32,732 bases of DNA from a bacterium. Lineage in GTDB: Bacteria > Planctomycetota > J058 > JAJDCP01. The stretch lies in NCBI GenBank assembly GCA_030428695.1, contig JAUIEM010000054.1, forward strand, positions 1-32,732, given 5' to 3'. Under the pieces are notes generated by a model. The model made no database searches. It saw only the letters and a program-made list of their open reading frames with translations, and was not told the DNA's origin. The translations under genes and the position numbers were made by a program. Shown in pieces: positions 25,001-31,578 of this stretch (its first letter is position 1; every line of letters starts with the position of its first letter).

Positions 25001-27685
25001 CAGGACGGCGCGCAGGTTGTCGACGTGCAAGCTGTCGAGGCCGACGAGCTCTTCCTCGCCATCGCGCAGGAACACGTCGGCGATCGCGAGCGAGGCGACC
25101 AGCCCGGTATCCCCCGCCACATCGAGCTCCGCGCCGAGGCGCAGGCCGGCCGAGCCCGCCCGGAGGGTGGTCTCGATACCGAGCGGCTCGAGGAACTGCT
25201 CGGCCTTCGCGAAGGACAGCCCGGACAGCTCACCGGCGAGGGACAGCGAGCCTCCCTTCGGCCGGCCGCGCAGCGCGCCCCGGGCGTCGAGCCGCTCGAT
25301 CAGCCCGGGCAGCTCGGCCCAGGCGGCATAGGAGCCGATGTCCACGCGCAGCTCGTCGAGCCGGGCGACGACCTCGTCGAGCTCGAGGCCGAGGTCATCG
25401 GCCGCCAGCGGGGGAAGGCTGGGGTCGCTGAAGGCGATGGCGTTGTCCCCGACCGCGAGATGGTGCAGGACGATCCTCGAGGGCACGCCGGGAGGGAGCC
25501 CCCCGGAGTCCGCCGGCGCGCTCGCCGGCGCCTCTGCTCCGCCCGCATCACCCGCATCCCCCGCAGCCCCCGCTTCCTCCTGAGCCTCGTCCTCCGAAGA
25601 GGGCTCGGGCGGCCGCACCAGGAAGCCCAGCGCGTCGATCGTGCCCTCCTCGTCCCGGCTCGCGGCCAGGCGCAGCCCGGAGACCTGGATGGTGTCGAGC
25701 TCGACGTTCTGCAGGGCGGCGTCGACCCGCGCCCCGCTCAGGCGCATCCTGCCGAGACGCAGCAGATCCTCGTCGCCGTCGGCCAGCCGGAAGCCCTCCA
25801 TGCCCGCCGCGGCGTGGATGCCCCCGTCCTCGTCGAGCTCGACCGCCGCTCCTGCGCTGAGCTCCAGGCTGCCGGCTCGGTAGCGCGAGCGCAGTCCCAG
25901 CGGCGCGAGCAGCGGAGCGATCGGCTCGAAGCCGATGCCCCGGACGCGCAGGCGCCCGTCGAGGCGCACCGAGCGCATCGTCGGCCATACATCGAGACGT
26001 CCCGCGATCGAGCCCGCGAAGTCGTCGATGCCACAGGCCACCGTCAACCCGACCCCGGTCGCCTGTCCGCGCTCGTGGAGCGGCGCGACCCGCAGGCTGT
26101 CGAGACCGAAGCGCAGGGCGAGGGTCTCCGGACCGTCCGGCCCCGGCGGCAGCAGCGCCGCGTCGTCGAACGCGACCGCGCAGTCGAGCACCCGCACCAC
26201 CGGCAGGAGGTGCAGGGGAAGCTCGTCGCTGGCCGCCTCGGCGGTGTCGGCCGGAACCTCGGCCGCCGGCGCGCTCGCCATCAGGCTGTCCGCGGGCACC
26301 GCGGCGCTGTCCGCGGGCGGCCCGCCCGGCAGGATGCGCAGCCCCGCGGCGAGGATCTCCCCCGCGGCGTTGCGCGCGGCCCGCAGCCGTCCGCCGGCGA
26401 CGGTGACGACCGGGACGCGCAGCGACTCGCCGCCGATCCCGGAGAAGCGCACGACCAGCGAGTCGAGGCCGGCGCTCTCGGTCCGTCCAGCGCGCAGCGC
26501 GCAGTCGCCGATCTTCAGCCGGCCCCCGAGGGTGCCGCCGTCCAGCCGCAGGCCGAGGTCGAGCCCGCCTTCGACCGACAGGCTCGGACCTTCGGGGATG
26601 ATGCCGAGCGGCTCGAGGTAGGGGGCCAGGCGCGCGAGCCGCAGCCCCCGCAGGTCGAGACCGGCCCGGGTCTCCAGGCGGGTGCCGAAGGTGCGCACTC
26701 GCGCTTCCATGCGCAGCAGGTCGAGCCACTCGGGCGAGTGGATCGAGGCCTGCAGCAGCAACGGACGCACGGCGGCCCCGAGGTCGGACAGGCGCAGGTC
26801 GATGTCGAAGCGCACCCGCCGCGCCGGTTGCTGCATCCGGTCGACCAGGCGCACGGTGACCCGCTGCAGGCGCGCCGCATCGAGCCGCACGGGGGAGTCG
26901 AAGCTCAGTCCCTCGAACAGGTTGCCGGGCGCCGCTTCGGGCTCTTCCTCCGGTTCCTCAGGCTCTTCGGGATCCTCCTCCGGCTCCGCCGCCGCGAAGT
27001 GTTCGAGGAGGGGCAGGGAGCCGTCCGGCGCACGCTCGACCCGGACCTCGAGACCGTCGACCTCGAGCCGTCGCACGATCAGGTTCCCGAGCAGCAGCTG
27101 GAAGACCGCGATGTCCGCCCGGCAGTACTCCATCTTCAGGTAGGCCTGCCCGGCATCGCGCGGGCCGATGCTCAGGTGCCAGAGCTCGACGTCGCCCCCG
27201 AGCACGCTGAGCTCGAGCAGCTCGTAGTCACACTGCAGCCCGAAGCCCTCCATCACTCCATCGATGATGTCGGGGAGGAAGATCGGCAGCACCGCCCGCA
27301 CGATCAGCACCAGCACGAGCAGACTGAGCGCGACGAGCTTCAGCCTCCGCCACCAGCGACCGCGGGCCTTCTTCTTCGCGGGCGGACTCGCGGCCTCGGT
27401 CTGGTCCCAGCCGTCGTCCTCCGCGGACGCAGGCGCAGCGGCCTCGGTGGGCGCAGCATCCGCCGTGGGCGCAGCCGCCTCCGTGGGCGCAGCATCCGCC
27501 GTGGACGCAGTCGCCTCCATGGGCGCAGCAGCCGCCGTGGATGCATCCGCCGCCGGCGCATCCGGCGCCGCGGCGCCCTCCGCGTCGCCCGCTCCGGCTG
27601 AACGCTCGTCCTCCGGACGCTCTTCCTCCGGGCGCTCTTCCTCCGGGCGCTCTTCCCCCGGACGCTCTCCCTGCGGGTGGGTCAC
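22004..27685 (-). CDS. DUF748/AsmA-like giant envelope protein
   Basis: The product is 1893 residues, with GTG start at 27685 preceded by GGAG. Residues 1-100 are a low-complexity cytoplasmic tail (RPEEE and Ala/Pro/Thr repeats). About 110-140 is a basic-flanked membrane helix (RLKLVALSLLVLVLIVRAVLPIFLP). The very long remainder is beta-rich with many repeated AsmA/DUF748-style strands (LEVDGLEVRVERAPDGSLPL, LRLDGGTLGGRLKIG, ARLDELRVDIGSYA). It ends with an OmpA-like motif (ARRLEYVRKLCIDFGVPAERI) in the last 60 residues. AsmA-clan proteins (TamB, YhdP) form hydrophobic-groove bridges across the periplasm for phospholipid or protein delivery to the outer membrane. A similar role is inferred. 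The gene follows a lipoprotein gene on the same strand, separated by a 271-base gap with an inverted repeat. Confidence 0.85.
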   Translation of the reverse strand: MTHPQGERPGEERPEEERPEEERPEDERSAGAGDAEGAAAPDAPAADASTAAAAPMEATASTADAAPTEAAAPTADAAPTEAAAPASAEDDGWDQTEAASPPAKKKARGRWWRRLKLVALSLLVLVLIVRAVLPIFLPDIIDGVMEGFGLQCDYELLELSVLGGDVELWHLSIGPRDAGQAYLKMEYCRADIAVFQLLLGNLIVRRLEVDGLEVRVERAPDGSLPLLEHFAAAEPEEDPEEPEEPEEEPEAAPGNLFEGLSFDSPVRLDAARLQRVTVRLVDRMQQPARRVRFDIDLRLSDLGAAVRPLLLQASIHSPEWLDLLRMEARVRTFGTRLETRAGLDLRGLRLARLAPYLEPLGIIPEGPSLSVEGGLDLGLRLDGGTLGGRLKIGDCALRAGRTESAGLDSLVVRFSGIGGESLRVPVVTVAGGRLRAARNAAGEILAAGLRILPGGPPADSAAVPADSLMASAPAAEVPADTAEAASDELPLHLLPVVRVLDCAVAFDDAALLPPGPDGPETLALRFGLDSLRVAPLHERGQATGVGLTVACGIDDFAGSIAGRLDVWPTMRSVRLDGRLRVRGIGFEPIAPLLAPLGLRSRYRAGSLELSAGAAVELDEDGGIHAAAGMEGFRLADGDEDLLRLGRMRLSGARVDAALQNVELDTIQVSGLRLAASRDEEGTIDALGFLVRPPEPSSEDEAQEEAGAAGDAGDAGGAEAPASAPADSGGLPPGVPSRIVLHHLAVGDNAIAFSDPSLPPLAADDLGLELDEVVARLDELRVDIGSYAAWAELPGLIERLDARGALRGRPKGGSLSLAGELSGLSFAKAEQFLEPLGIETTLRAGSAGLRLGAELDVAGDTGLVASLAIADVFLRDGEEELVGLDSLHVDNLRAVLPATVKLDAVRIAGPRLAAARDAEGAITALGVRVPLPLPRVPEGPTPGPSPGPRPGPAPDTGPAEPEAPLDLVAMLDTFRVRNLAVRWRDDAVEEPLETALRLDVEVGPIALGPPPPETSLAVDVALDGSLDGLAVRGAATVTLESQDVALRIRSHGLRAGALGAYLPAQLAVPLTDGRLSLDLDVSHGPAPDGGLRAWLAMRDFLFADGDQELVRVGGVRADVPRVDLEAGLVRVRELVVEGVATSAALGADGSLRLPGLTVLPPDTSAAATAALAPAEEAPPTRAPGAATPVLDAEGPGLPLVEVERLVLQADRLRFEQEGREAVGISGFAVENRAPIRVLGPEPAEQPGIALAIGGRVDPVCESLRVAIDVDPFAFEPELKVRWGLSGISGPALAAVVPQLEESFEVSGLTDGRAAGELELHLSLRRAGPFDFPVDRPFGLELTVKDVSWKNGVEGPVLLGLDQLTVDAERIDIAKPEVYLRAVEIYRPIARVTKRADGIHVAGLVLKLPPPDTTAPALPEVEPLLPDTRAAQLRAEARNRRVGRGRTVQSSGLRADNPAEDWPEFALNRFLFTGIDVEVIDESVEPPAHLPIRELDIEVQGISRRALLNEQAIPFSLRTSIASVPDPREPGQTMRGMEGLSITGNVIALPTPLGGVTTVLRELQLVNFAGLAAQQGLNIDDGTLEMVVETEFIEDGVIVDADIEMASLDVSEARSGLVASYLGLSAPLNAILFALENSRGGISIPMTIEVGWAGVDVESIAARVLSSLTLVVAEALASVPLRLVSSFGDWFKFWEPGPITIDLTEELDFEPAAVSLPRSEREALQKVCARFFEEEGLELSLRSLLGAQDLARAARLANPTPEIARDLVKTMRNRKEELLGERKQLVAEARAASAAQRSGASAAFASRLRALDRELGELEASLDDALAILRPGAERKADRRTRAASLAISARRLEYVRKLCIDFGVPAERIRVVPPRYGVPGSEQGLIEVGLGAGL
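27447..27554 (-). repeat. Six 18-bp tandem repeats encoding an Ala/Thr/Pro-rich tail
   Basis: Six 18-bp units of the gtgggcgcagcatccgcc type encode alternating APTADA and APTEAA hexapeptides in the cytoplasmic tail of the DUF748 protein. Paired units alternate, so the array may have grown as a 36-bp dimer. Confidence 0.75.
27606..27675 (-). repeat. 15-bp tandem repeats encoding RPEEE pentapeptides
   Basis: About four 15-bp units (cgctcttcctccggg type on the + strand) encode RPGEE, RPEEE, RPEEE and RPEDE near the N-terminus of the DUF748 protein. It is an acidic, disordered segment likely to vary in copy number between strains. Confidence 0.75.
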
Positions 27686-27812
27686 CGGCTTCTCCCTCGC
27701 GTCTCGCCGCGGGCCCCGAGACCCGTCGTCCCCTCGCCCGCCGGCCCGGTGTCGGAGCCCCTCAGCCCGGCTGATGCACCCGGATTTCGTCGCGAGGGCC
27801 CGGAGGCCGCTT

Positions 27813-27910
27813 GAGATCGGGCGCTTCGAGTGCTCGAACAGCGGAGCCGTCTTCCATCCCTGGCACTGTCCACAGCTGAGCAGCGCAGAAGGCTCGAAGC
27901 GCCCGAGATC
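27813..27910. repeat. 86-bp inverted-repeat element with 6-bp flanking direct repeat
   Basis: Perfect 12-bp terminal inverted repeats, GGGCGCTTCGAG (27819-27830) and CTCGAAGCGCCC (27893-27904), are bounded by GAGATC on both sides (27813-27818 and 27905-27910). The interior holds small hairpins (TTCGAG-tg-CTCGAA; GCTG-ag-CAGC) and no gene. It sits in the 271-base gap between the lipoprotein and DUF748 genes. The layout fits a small non-autonomous insertion; a structured terminator-like hairpin of the lipoprotein gene is the alternative. The rest of the gap shows no convincing promoter. Confidence 0.5.
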
Positions 27911-27956
27911 TGCGGCAAACGGATCCGCAGCAGGAATCCCGGTGAAGCAGACGGGC

Positions 27957-29372
27957 TCATCGCAGCGCCTCCAGCGCGGCGCGCAGCGCCGCCGTGCGCA
28001 CCGCCTTGGGAGCCAGCGGGTCGAAGCCTGCCGGGGCCTGGTCGCGCCGCCGCAGCCAGTCGTACGCCCGCACCCGATCGGCCGGCTCGTTGGCGGCGAG
28101 GTGACGCAGATTGGCGCTGAGCAGGCGGGCGTCGAAGTCCTCCACGCCCTCGGCGGCCCGCGCGAAGTCGCCGAGCTGCCCCGCGTGCCGGCCGACCTCG
28201 CCGGCCCGCAGGATCAGCAGCGTCGCCCGCTCCGGCGGCAGCACGCCGGCCGCGAGGTCGTCGGCGAGCAGGGTCAGCACGGTCTCCTCGAGCATCCAGC
28301 CGAAGGCTGCGACCTCCGACGGCACCCGGTCGAGCGCGAGCAGCTTGTCGGTCACCGCCCGCAGCAGCTCGGAGTCTCCCGCCAGGGCGACATCGCCGCA
28401 CAGCCGCGCGCCGGTACGCTCGGCGAGGTAGCCGAGGGTGCTGCGGCGCGAGCGCGGATAGCGCAACGGCTCGAGCTCGGCGAGGGTCGGCGCCCAGGGC
28501 GCCTGCGCGCGCTCTCGCCGCGCGGCCTGGTCGAGCAGCTCCTGCAGCAGGCGGTCGCGGCAATGTTCGACCGCCTCGCCGTGAGCGCTGTGCTCCTCCC
28601 CCCCGGCCGCGGGCACCGGCGCCCTGCCGACGGCGACCTCGAGCACCACGCGGACCGGCTCGGCGCGCGTCTTCACTTCCTCCTCATCCGCCTCCTCCGG
28701 CAGGAGCGGCCAGGGCACGAGCACGACCAGCGTCTTGCTGCCGGCGACCCAGTCCGGATCGAGCAGGATGCGCTCCTCGTGGAGCACGACCTCCGGCCAG
28801 CTCCCCCGCGGCGCCGGGACGCGCTGGGTGAGGATCAGGGTCCAGGCGAGCTCCGACCCCTGCCGCGCGACGGCGATCGCGACCTCGACCGCCTCCCCCT
28901 TGACCTTGAGCTCGCTGACCAGGGGCCCGCTCAGCACCGCCCGCAGCGGCGTCCGGGTGACGCTGCGCGGGCCGGCGATGGTCGGCTCGAGCCGGGCGCT
29001 GTCCTCCGCGCGCCCCACCCGCACATCACGCCCGAGGGTCGTCGCCGGAGCGAGCCTGCCCGGATAGGTGACGATCGCCCGGGCCCGGCTCGCCAGGGTC
29101 TCGAACAGCGGCCCGTTCGGCTCCTTTTCGAGCACCCAGCTGCGCATCCGCACGCTGGCGAAGTCCTCGGGCGCGATCGGCAGCTCGACCTCCTTGATCT
29201 CCGGCGCGAAGGCGCTGCCGGCGTAGTAGGACACCTCGCTCTCGAGGGCGGGCCCGGTGAACGGAGCCGGGGGCGGCGGCGTGCGGCAGCCGACCGCGAG
29301 CAGGCAGACGAAGGCCAGCCCGACGCGAAGTCCGCGCGCGCTCGCCCGCTGCATCCGTGCCCTGCCCGTCAT
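27957..29372 (-). CDS. Lipoprotein of unknown function
   Basis: ATG 29372 is preferred because GAGG lies 6 bases upstream; a GTG at 29378 overlaps that site. The product is 471 residues. Residues 1-29 are a lipoprotein signal (GLRVGLAFVCLLAVGC) with lipobox AVGC. A beta-rich region follows to about residue 240 (VSYYAGSAFAPEIKEVELPI, RSWVLEKEPNGPLF). From about 265 to the end it is helical and Leu/Ala/Arg-rich (LLQELLDQAARRERAQ; TLLADDLAAGVLPPERATLLILRAGEVGRHAGQL). No family is recognised. It starts 7 bases after the DUF481 gene's stop, so the two are cotranscribed and probably act together in the outer membrane. Confidence 0.8.
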   Translation of the reverse strand: MTGRARMQRASARGLRVGLAFVCLLAVGCRTPPPPAPFTGPALESEVSYYAGSAFAPEIKEVELPIAPEDFASVRMRSWVLEKEPNGPLFETLASRARAIVTYPGRLAPATTLGRDVRVGRAEDSARLEPTIAGPRSVTRTPLRAVLSGPLVSELKVKGEAVEVAIAVARQGSELAWTLILTQRVPAPRGSWPEVVLHEERILLDPDWVAGSKTLVVLVPWPLLPEEADEEEVKTRAEPVRVVLEVAVGRAPVPAAGGEEHSAHGEAVEHCRDRLLQELLDQAARRERAQAPWAPTLAELEPLRYPRSRRSTLGYLAERTGARLCGDVALAGDSELLRAVTDKLLALDRVPSEVAAFGWMLEETVLTLLADDLAAGVLPPERATLLILRAGEVGRHAGQLGDFARAAEGVEDFDARLLSANLRHLAANEPADRVRAYDWLRRRDQAPAGFDPLAPKAVRTAALRAALEALR

Positions 29373-29379
29373 GCTCACC

Positions 29380-30402
29380 TCAGAAGGTATAGGTCACCGC
29401 GAGGATGAAGTCCGCGTCATTCCGCTTCTGTCCCAGCGGGGGCACCTGGTCATGGTCCCAGATCACCGCGCCCTCGAGGTTGAAGTTCTCGTAGACCCGA
29501 ACGAGCAGACGGGACTCGGAGTGGATCAGGAAATCGTCGAAGTCCTCGAGGTTGGGATAGATCTCGAACAGGGTCCGGAAACGGATCCGGTCGGTGATCT
29601 TCCACTTCCACTTCGCCGCCGCGCGCAACGACGTGTAGCTGATGTCCTCGTCGCGCCGCCGGTTCTCGTCGGTGAAGGCGAGACCGAGCTCGACGTCGAG
29701 CTCGTGCTTCTCGGTGCGCAGCAGCCGGTAGCCGAAACCGCCGGACAGGATCGTGCGCAGGTCGATGCCCTCGAAGCGGTCGTACTCGAACGAGGCGAGG
29801 CCGTACATGTACAGGTCGCCCCAGGCGAAGACGTCGAGCTTGAGGGCCCCGTAGTTGTTCTTGTCGGTCTCGGTGCCGGACTCCGACTCGTAGTTCGAGC
29901 GTCCGTTGAGGGTCAGGCGCAGGAACTCGGACTCGCGGACCAGCTCTGTGCGTCCGTAGGCGGTCTTGCTCCGGGAGTTGCCGTCGGAGATCGTCACGCC
30001 GGCGGAAAACTCGCCGGTCCAGTAGTCCGCCTCGGTCAGGTCCTCCTTGCCGAGCCGGATCCCGTCGACGTGCTCGATCGCGATCGCCTCGGTCTCGCCG
30101 CCGTGCTCGGACAGGACCTTCAGGGTGCCGGGATCGCTCTCGACCAGGACCCCCTTGAAGTGCTCGCCGTTCTTGAGCTGCAGCGGGACCGGTCCCTCCG
30201 TCACCAGGCTCTCGACGTACGACCACTCGATGCGGATCTCCCCGGCGTACTCGGTCGCCATCACCAGCTGACCGTCCTGGTCGAGCTTGACGACGCCCGT
30301 GATCGAGTCGCCGTTGCGCAGGCGCACGACGTCGTTCTGCGCGAACAGGCTGGGGAAGCACAGGAGCAGGAAGAGCAGCGAACGCGGGCTCGTGCGGAGC
30401 AT
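29380..30402 (-). CDS. DUF481 (YdiY-like) outer-membrane beta-barrel protein
   Basis: The product is 340 residues; ATG 30402 follows GGGAGA. Residues 1-21 form a signal peptide (RSLLFLLLCFPSLFAQ). About 23-115 is a soluble beta domain with repeated LKNG-type turns (VVRLRNGDSITGVVKLDQDGQLVM, PLQLKNGEHFKGVLV). From about 128 there are alternating amphipathic strands typical of DUF481 barrels (GEFSAGVTISDGNSRSKTAY, LRLTLNGRSNYES, YGLASFEYDRFEGIDLRT). It ends in VTYTF, with the C-terminal Phe that marks outer-membrane insertion. DUF481 proteins include salt-induced porin-like proteins of unknown substrate. A candidate promoter lies upstream at 30444-30471, and a lipoprotein gene follows after 7 bases. 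Confidence 0.88.
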   Translation of the reverse strand: MLRTSPRSLLFLLLCFPSLFAQNDVVRLRNGDSITGVVKLDQDGQLVMATEYAGEIRIEWSYVESLVTEGPVPLQLKNGEHFKGVLVESDPGTLKVLSEHGGETEAIAIEHVDGIRLGKEDLTEADYWTGEFSAGVTISDGNSRSKTAYGRTELVRESEFLRLTLNGRSNYESESGTETDKNNYGALKLDVFAWGDLYMYGLASFEYDRFEGIDLRTILSGGFGYRLLRTEKHELDVELGLAFTDENRRRDEDISYTSLRAAAKWKWKITDRIRFRTLFEIYPNLEDFDDFLIHSESRLLVRVYENFNLEGAVIWDHDQVPPLGQKRNDADFILAVTYTF

Positions 30403-30443
30403 AAGGGGGTCTCCCGAAACACAGGGCCGATGTCAGGGAGCCC

Positions 30444-30471
30444 AGGATAGCCGATCGAGCGCGGGGCTCAA
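30444..30471 (-). promoter_or_regulatory. Candidate sigma-70 promoter of the DUF481-lipoprotein operon
   Basis: On the minus strand, TTGAGC (30471-30466) and TATCCT (30449-30444) are separated by 16 bp, 41 bases before the ATG. Each matches 4 of 6 consensus bases. It lies downstream of the terminator of the preceding gene. Confidence 0.45.
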
Positions 30472-30526
30472 GAGCCGTCGGTGTGTTGCGCTGGCGGACG
30501 CAAGCGGCTGCGCGGGAAACAGAAGT

Positions 30527-30549
30527 GGTCGACCGTCCGACGGTCGACC
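30527..30549 (-). terminator. Terminator hairpin after the anchored exported-protein gene
   Basis: GGTCGACCGT and ACGGTCGACC form a perfect 10-bp stem with a 3-base loop, 20 bases beyond the stop at 30570. An outer AGAAG/CTTCT pair (30521-30525 and 30553-30557) can extend it. On the minus strand it is followed by ACTTCTGTTTCCC. The symmetric sequence could also stop transcription from the other side. Confidence 0.65.
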
Positions 30550-30569
30550 TTCCTTCTTGTCGCCAATGG

Positions 30570-31502
30570 CTAACGCCGCCAGTACGAGCGCGTCGTCGGG
30601 GTCACGCTCTCGACCGGCCAGCGCGGATCGGTCGCGGACCAGCGCTGGTGCACCGGGGTGCCGTCGGAGCCGCTGAAGTGCACCTCGATGATGTCGCCGC
30701 CCGCGCCGACCAGCTCGCCCTCGGGGATGCGTGGCGCGTCCGGCTCGGAGAACTTCAGGGCGGTGAAGGCGTCGTCGTAGGCGGCGAGCTCACCGACGAT
30801 ACCGCGAGGCGGAAGATCGAAGGGCACGCTGGTGAACATCGCCGAGCTGCCGACTCCCTCCGGCAGGTCCGGAGAGAAGCGCTCGATGCGCTTGACGTCC
30901 TTGCCCGACTCGCGCGAGGTGCGCTCGAGGCCGACCAGAGCGTAGCTGAAGCGCTCGACGTAGAAGGTCTCCGGCGGGAAGTCCGCGACCGGCGTGTCGC
31001 CCTCCGCGGACAGCATCACCACCTCGACGGCGAACACCTCGTGGTCGCCGAAGCGCGTCTCGTCGGTCACCGTGTAGCGGTAGCGCCGGGGCCGTGCCGA
31101 CCAGCCGCCCTCGGGGTGCTGGATCCGGGCGACATAGGTGTCGACGGTCCACTGATCGCCCGTCCGCCAGCGGGGCGCGAGGACCCGCTCGGCCCGCTCG
31201 CGGTTGCTCGCCTCGAGGATGGCGTCCGGGCTCGGGATGTCGCCGCCGGGCAACGGCGGCTGCTCGGCGCCATGGACGTGGGCGTGGGCGCCGTCCGCAT
31301 CGTCCTCGTCGGCGTGGGCCGGCGCCGGGTCGGGTTCCGGGGTCCCGGGGCCCGGCTCCGGGGCCGCGCTCGGGGTGTTCTCCGCCGCGCCCGCGTTGCG
31401 CTCGCCGGTGTGCGGCGGGCGCTGCCCGAAGTCGATGAAGAGGAGGACGAGGGCGGCCAGCGCGCCGGCGAGGATCACACCCATCAGGAGCTTGGTTCGC
31501 AT
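30570..31502 (-). CDS. Membrane-anchored exported protein of unknown function, His/acid-rich linker
   Basis: The product is 310 residues; ATG 31502 follows GGGAGA. Residues 5-23 are a hydrophobic helix (LLMGVILAGALAALVLLFI) that is either an uncleaved anchor or a signal. About 24-85 is Pro/Ala/Glu-rich and contains a His/Asp cluster (HADEDDADGAHAHVHGAE) that could bind divalent metal; that is inference. From about 100 on it is a beta-rich globular domain (WRTGDQWTVDTYVARIQHPEGG, YRYTVTDETRFGDHEVFAVEV, FYVERFSYALVGLERTSRE) ending near the stop. No family is recognised. A terminator lies on each side, so it is probably transcribed alone, perhaps with read-through from the PPC gene. Confidence 0.8.
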   Translation of the reverse strand: MRTKLLMGVILAGALAALVLLFIDFGQRPPHTGERNAGAAENTPSAAPEPGPGTPEPDPAPAHADEDDADGAHAHVHGAEQPPLPGGDIPSPDAILEASNRERAERVLAPRWRTGDQWTVDTYVARIQHPEGGWSARPRRYRYTVTDETRFGDHEVFAVEVVMLSAEGDTPVADFPPETFYVERFSYALVGLERTSRESGKDVKRIERFSPDLPEGVGSSAMFTSVPFDLPPRGIVGELAAYDDAFTALKFSEPDAPRIPEGELVGAGGDIIEVHFSGSDGTPVHQRWSATDPRWPVESVTPTTRSYWRR

Positions 31503-31522
31503 CGGGGGTCTCCCTGTAGAGA

Positions 31523-31544
31523 AGGGCAGGCCGAAGCCTGCCCT
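31523..31544 (-). terminator. Terminator with a UUCG tetraloop after the PPC-domain gene
   Basis: AGGGCAGGC and GCCTGCCCT form a 9-bp stem. On the minus strand the loop is TTCG closed by C-G, the extra-stable cUUCGg tetraloop, followed by TCTCT. It lies 35 bases after the TAA at 31579 and just before the next gene's ribosome site. Confidence 0.75.
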
Positions 31545-31578
31545 CCGGGGGGTTCGGTGGGGGGTGCTACAAACGGGC

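Noticed and set aside
24440..27601. 1053-codon open frame on the plus strand opposite the DUF748 gene
   Set aside because: It is low-complexity Gln/Arg/Glu/Ala-rich with no domain; the opposite strand encodes a coherent membrane protein.
27866..27874. DnaA box (ctgtccaca)
   Set aside because: A single 7-of-9 match inside an inverted repeat, with no cluster, AT-rich region or dnaA/dnaN nearby.
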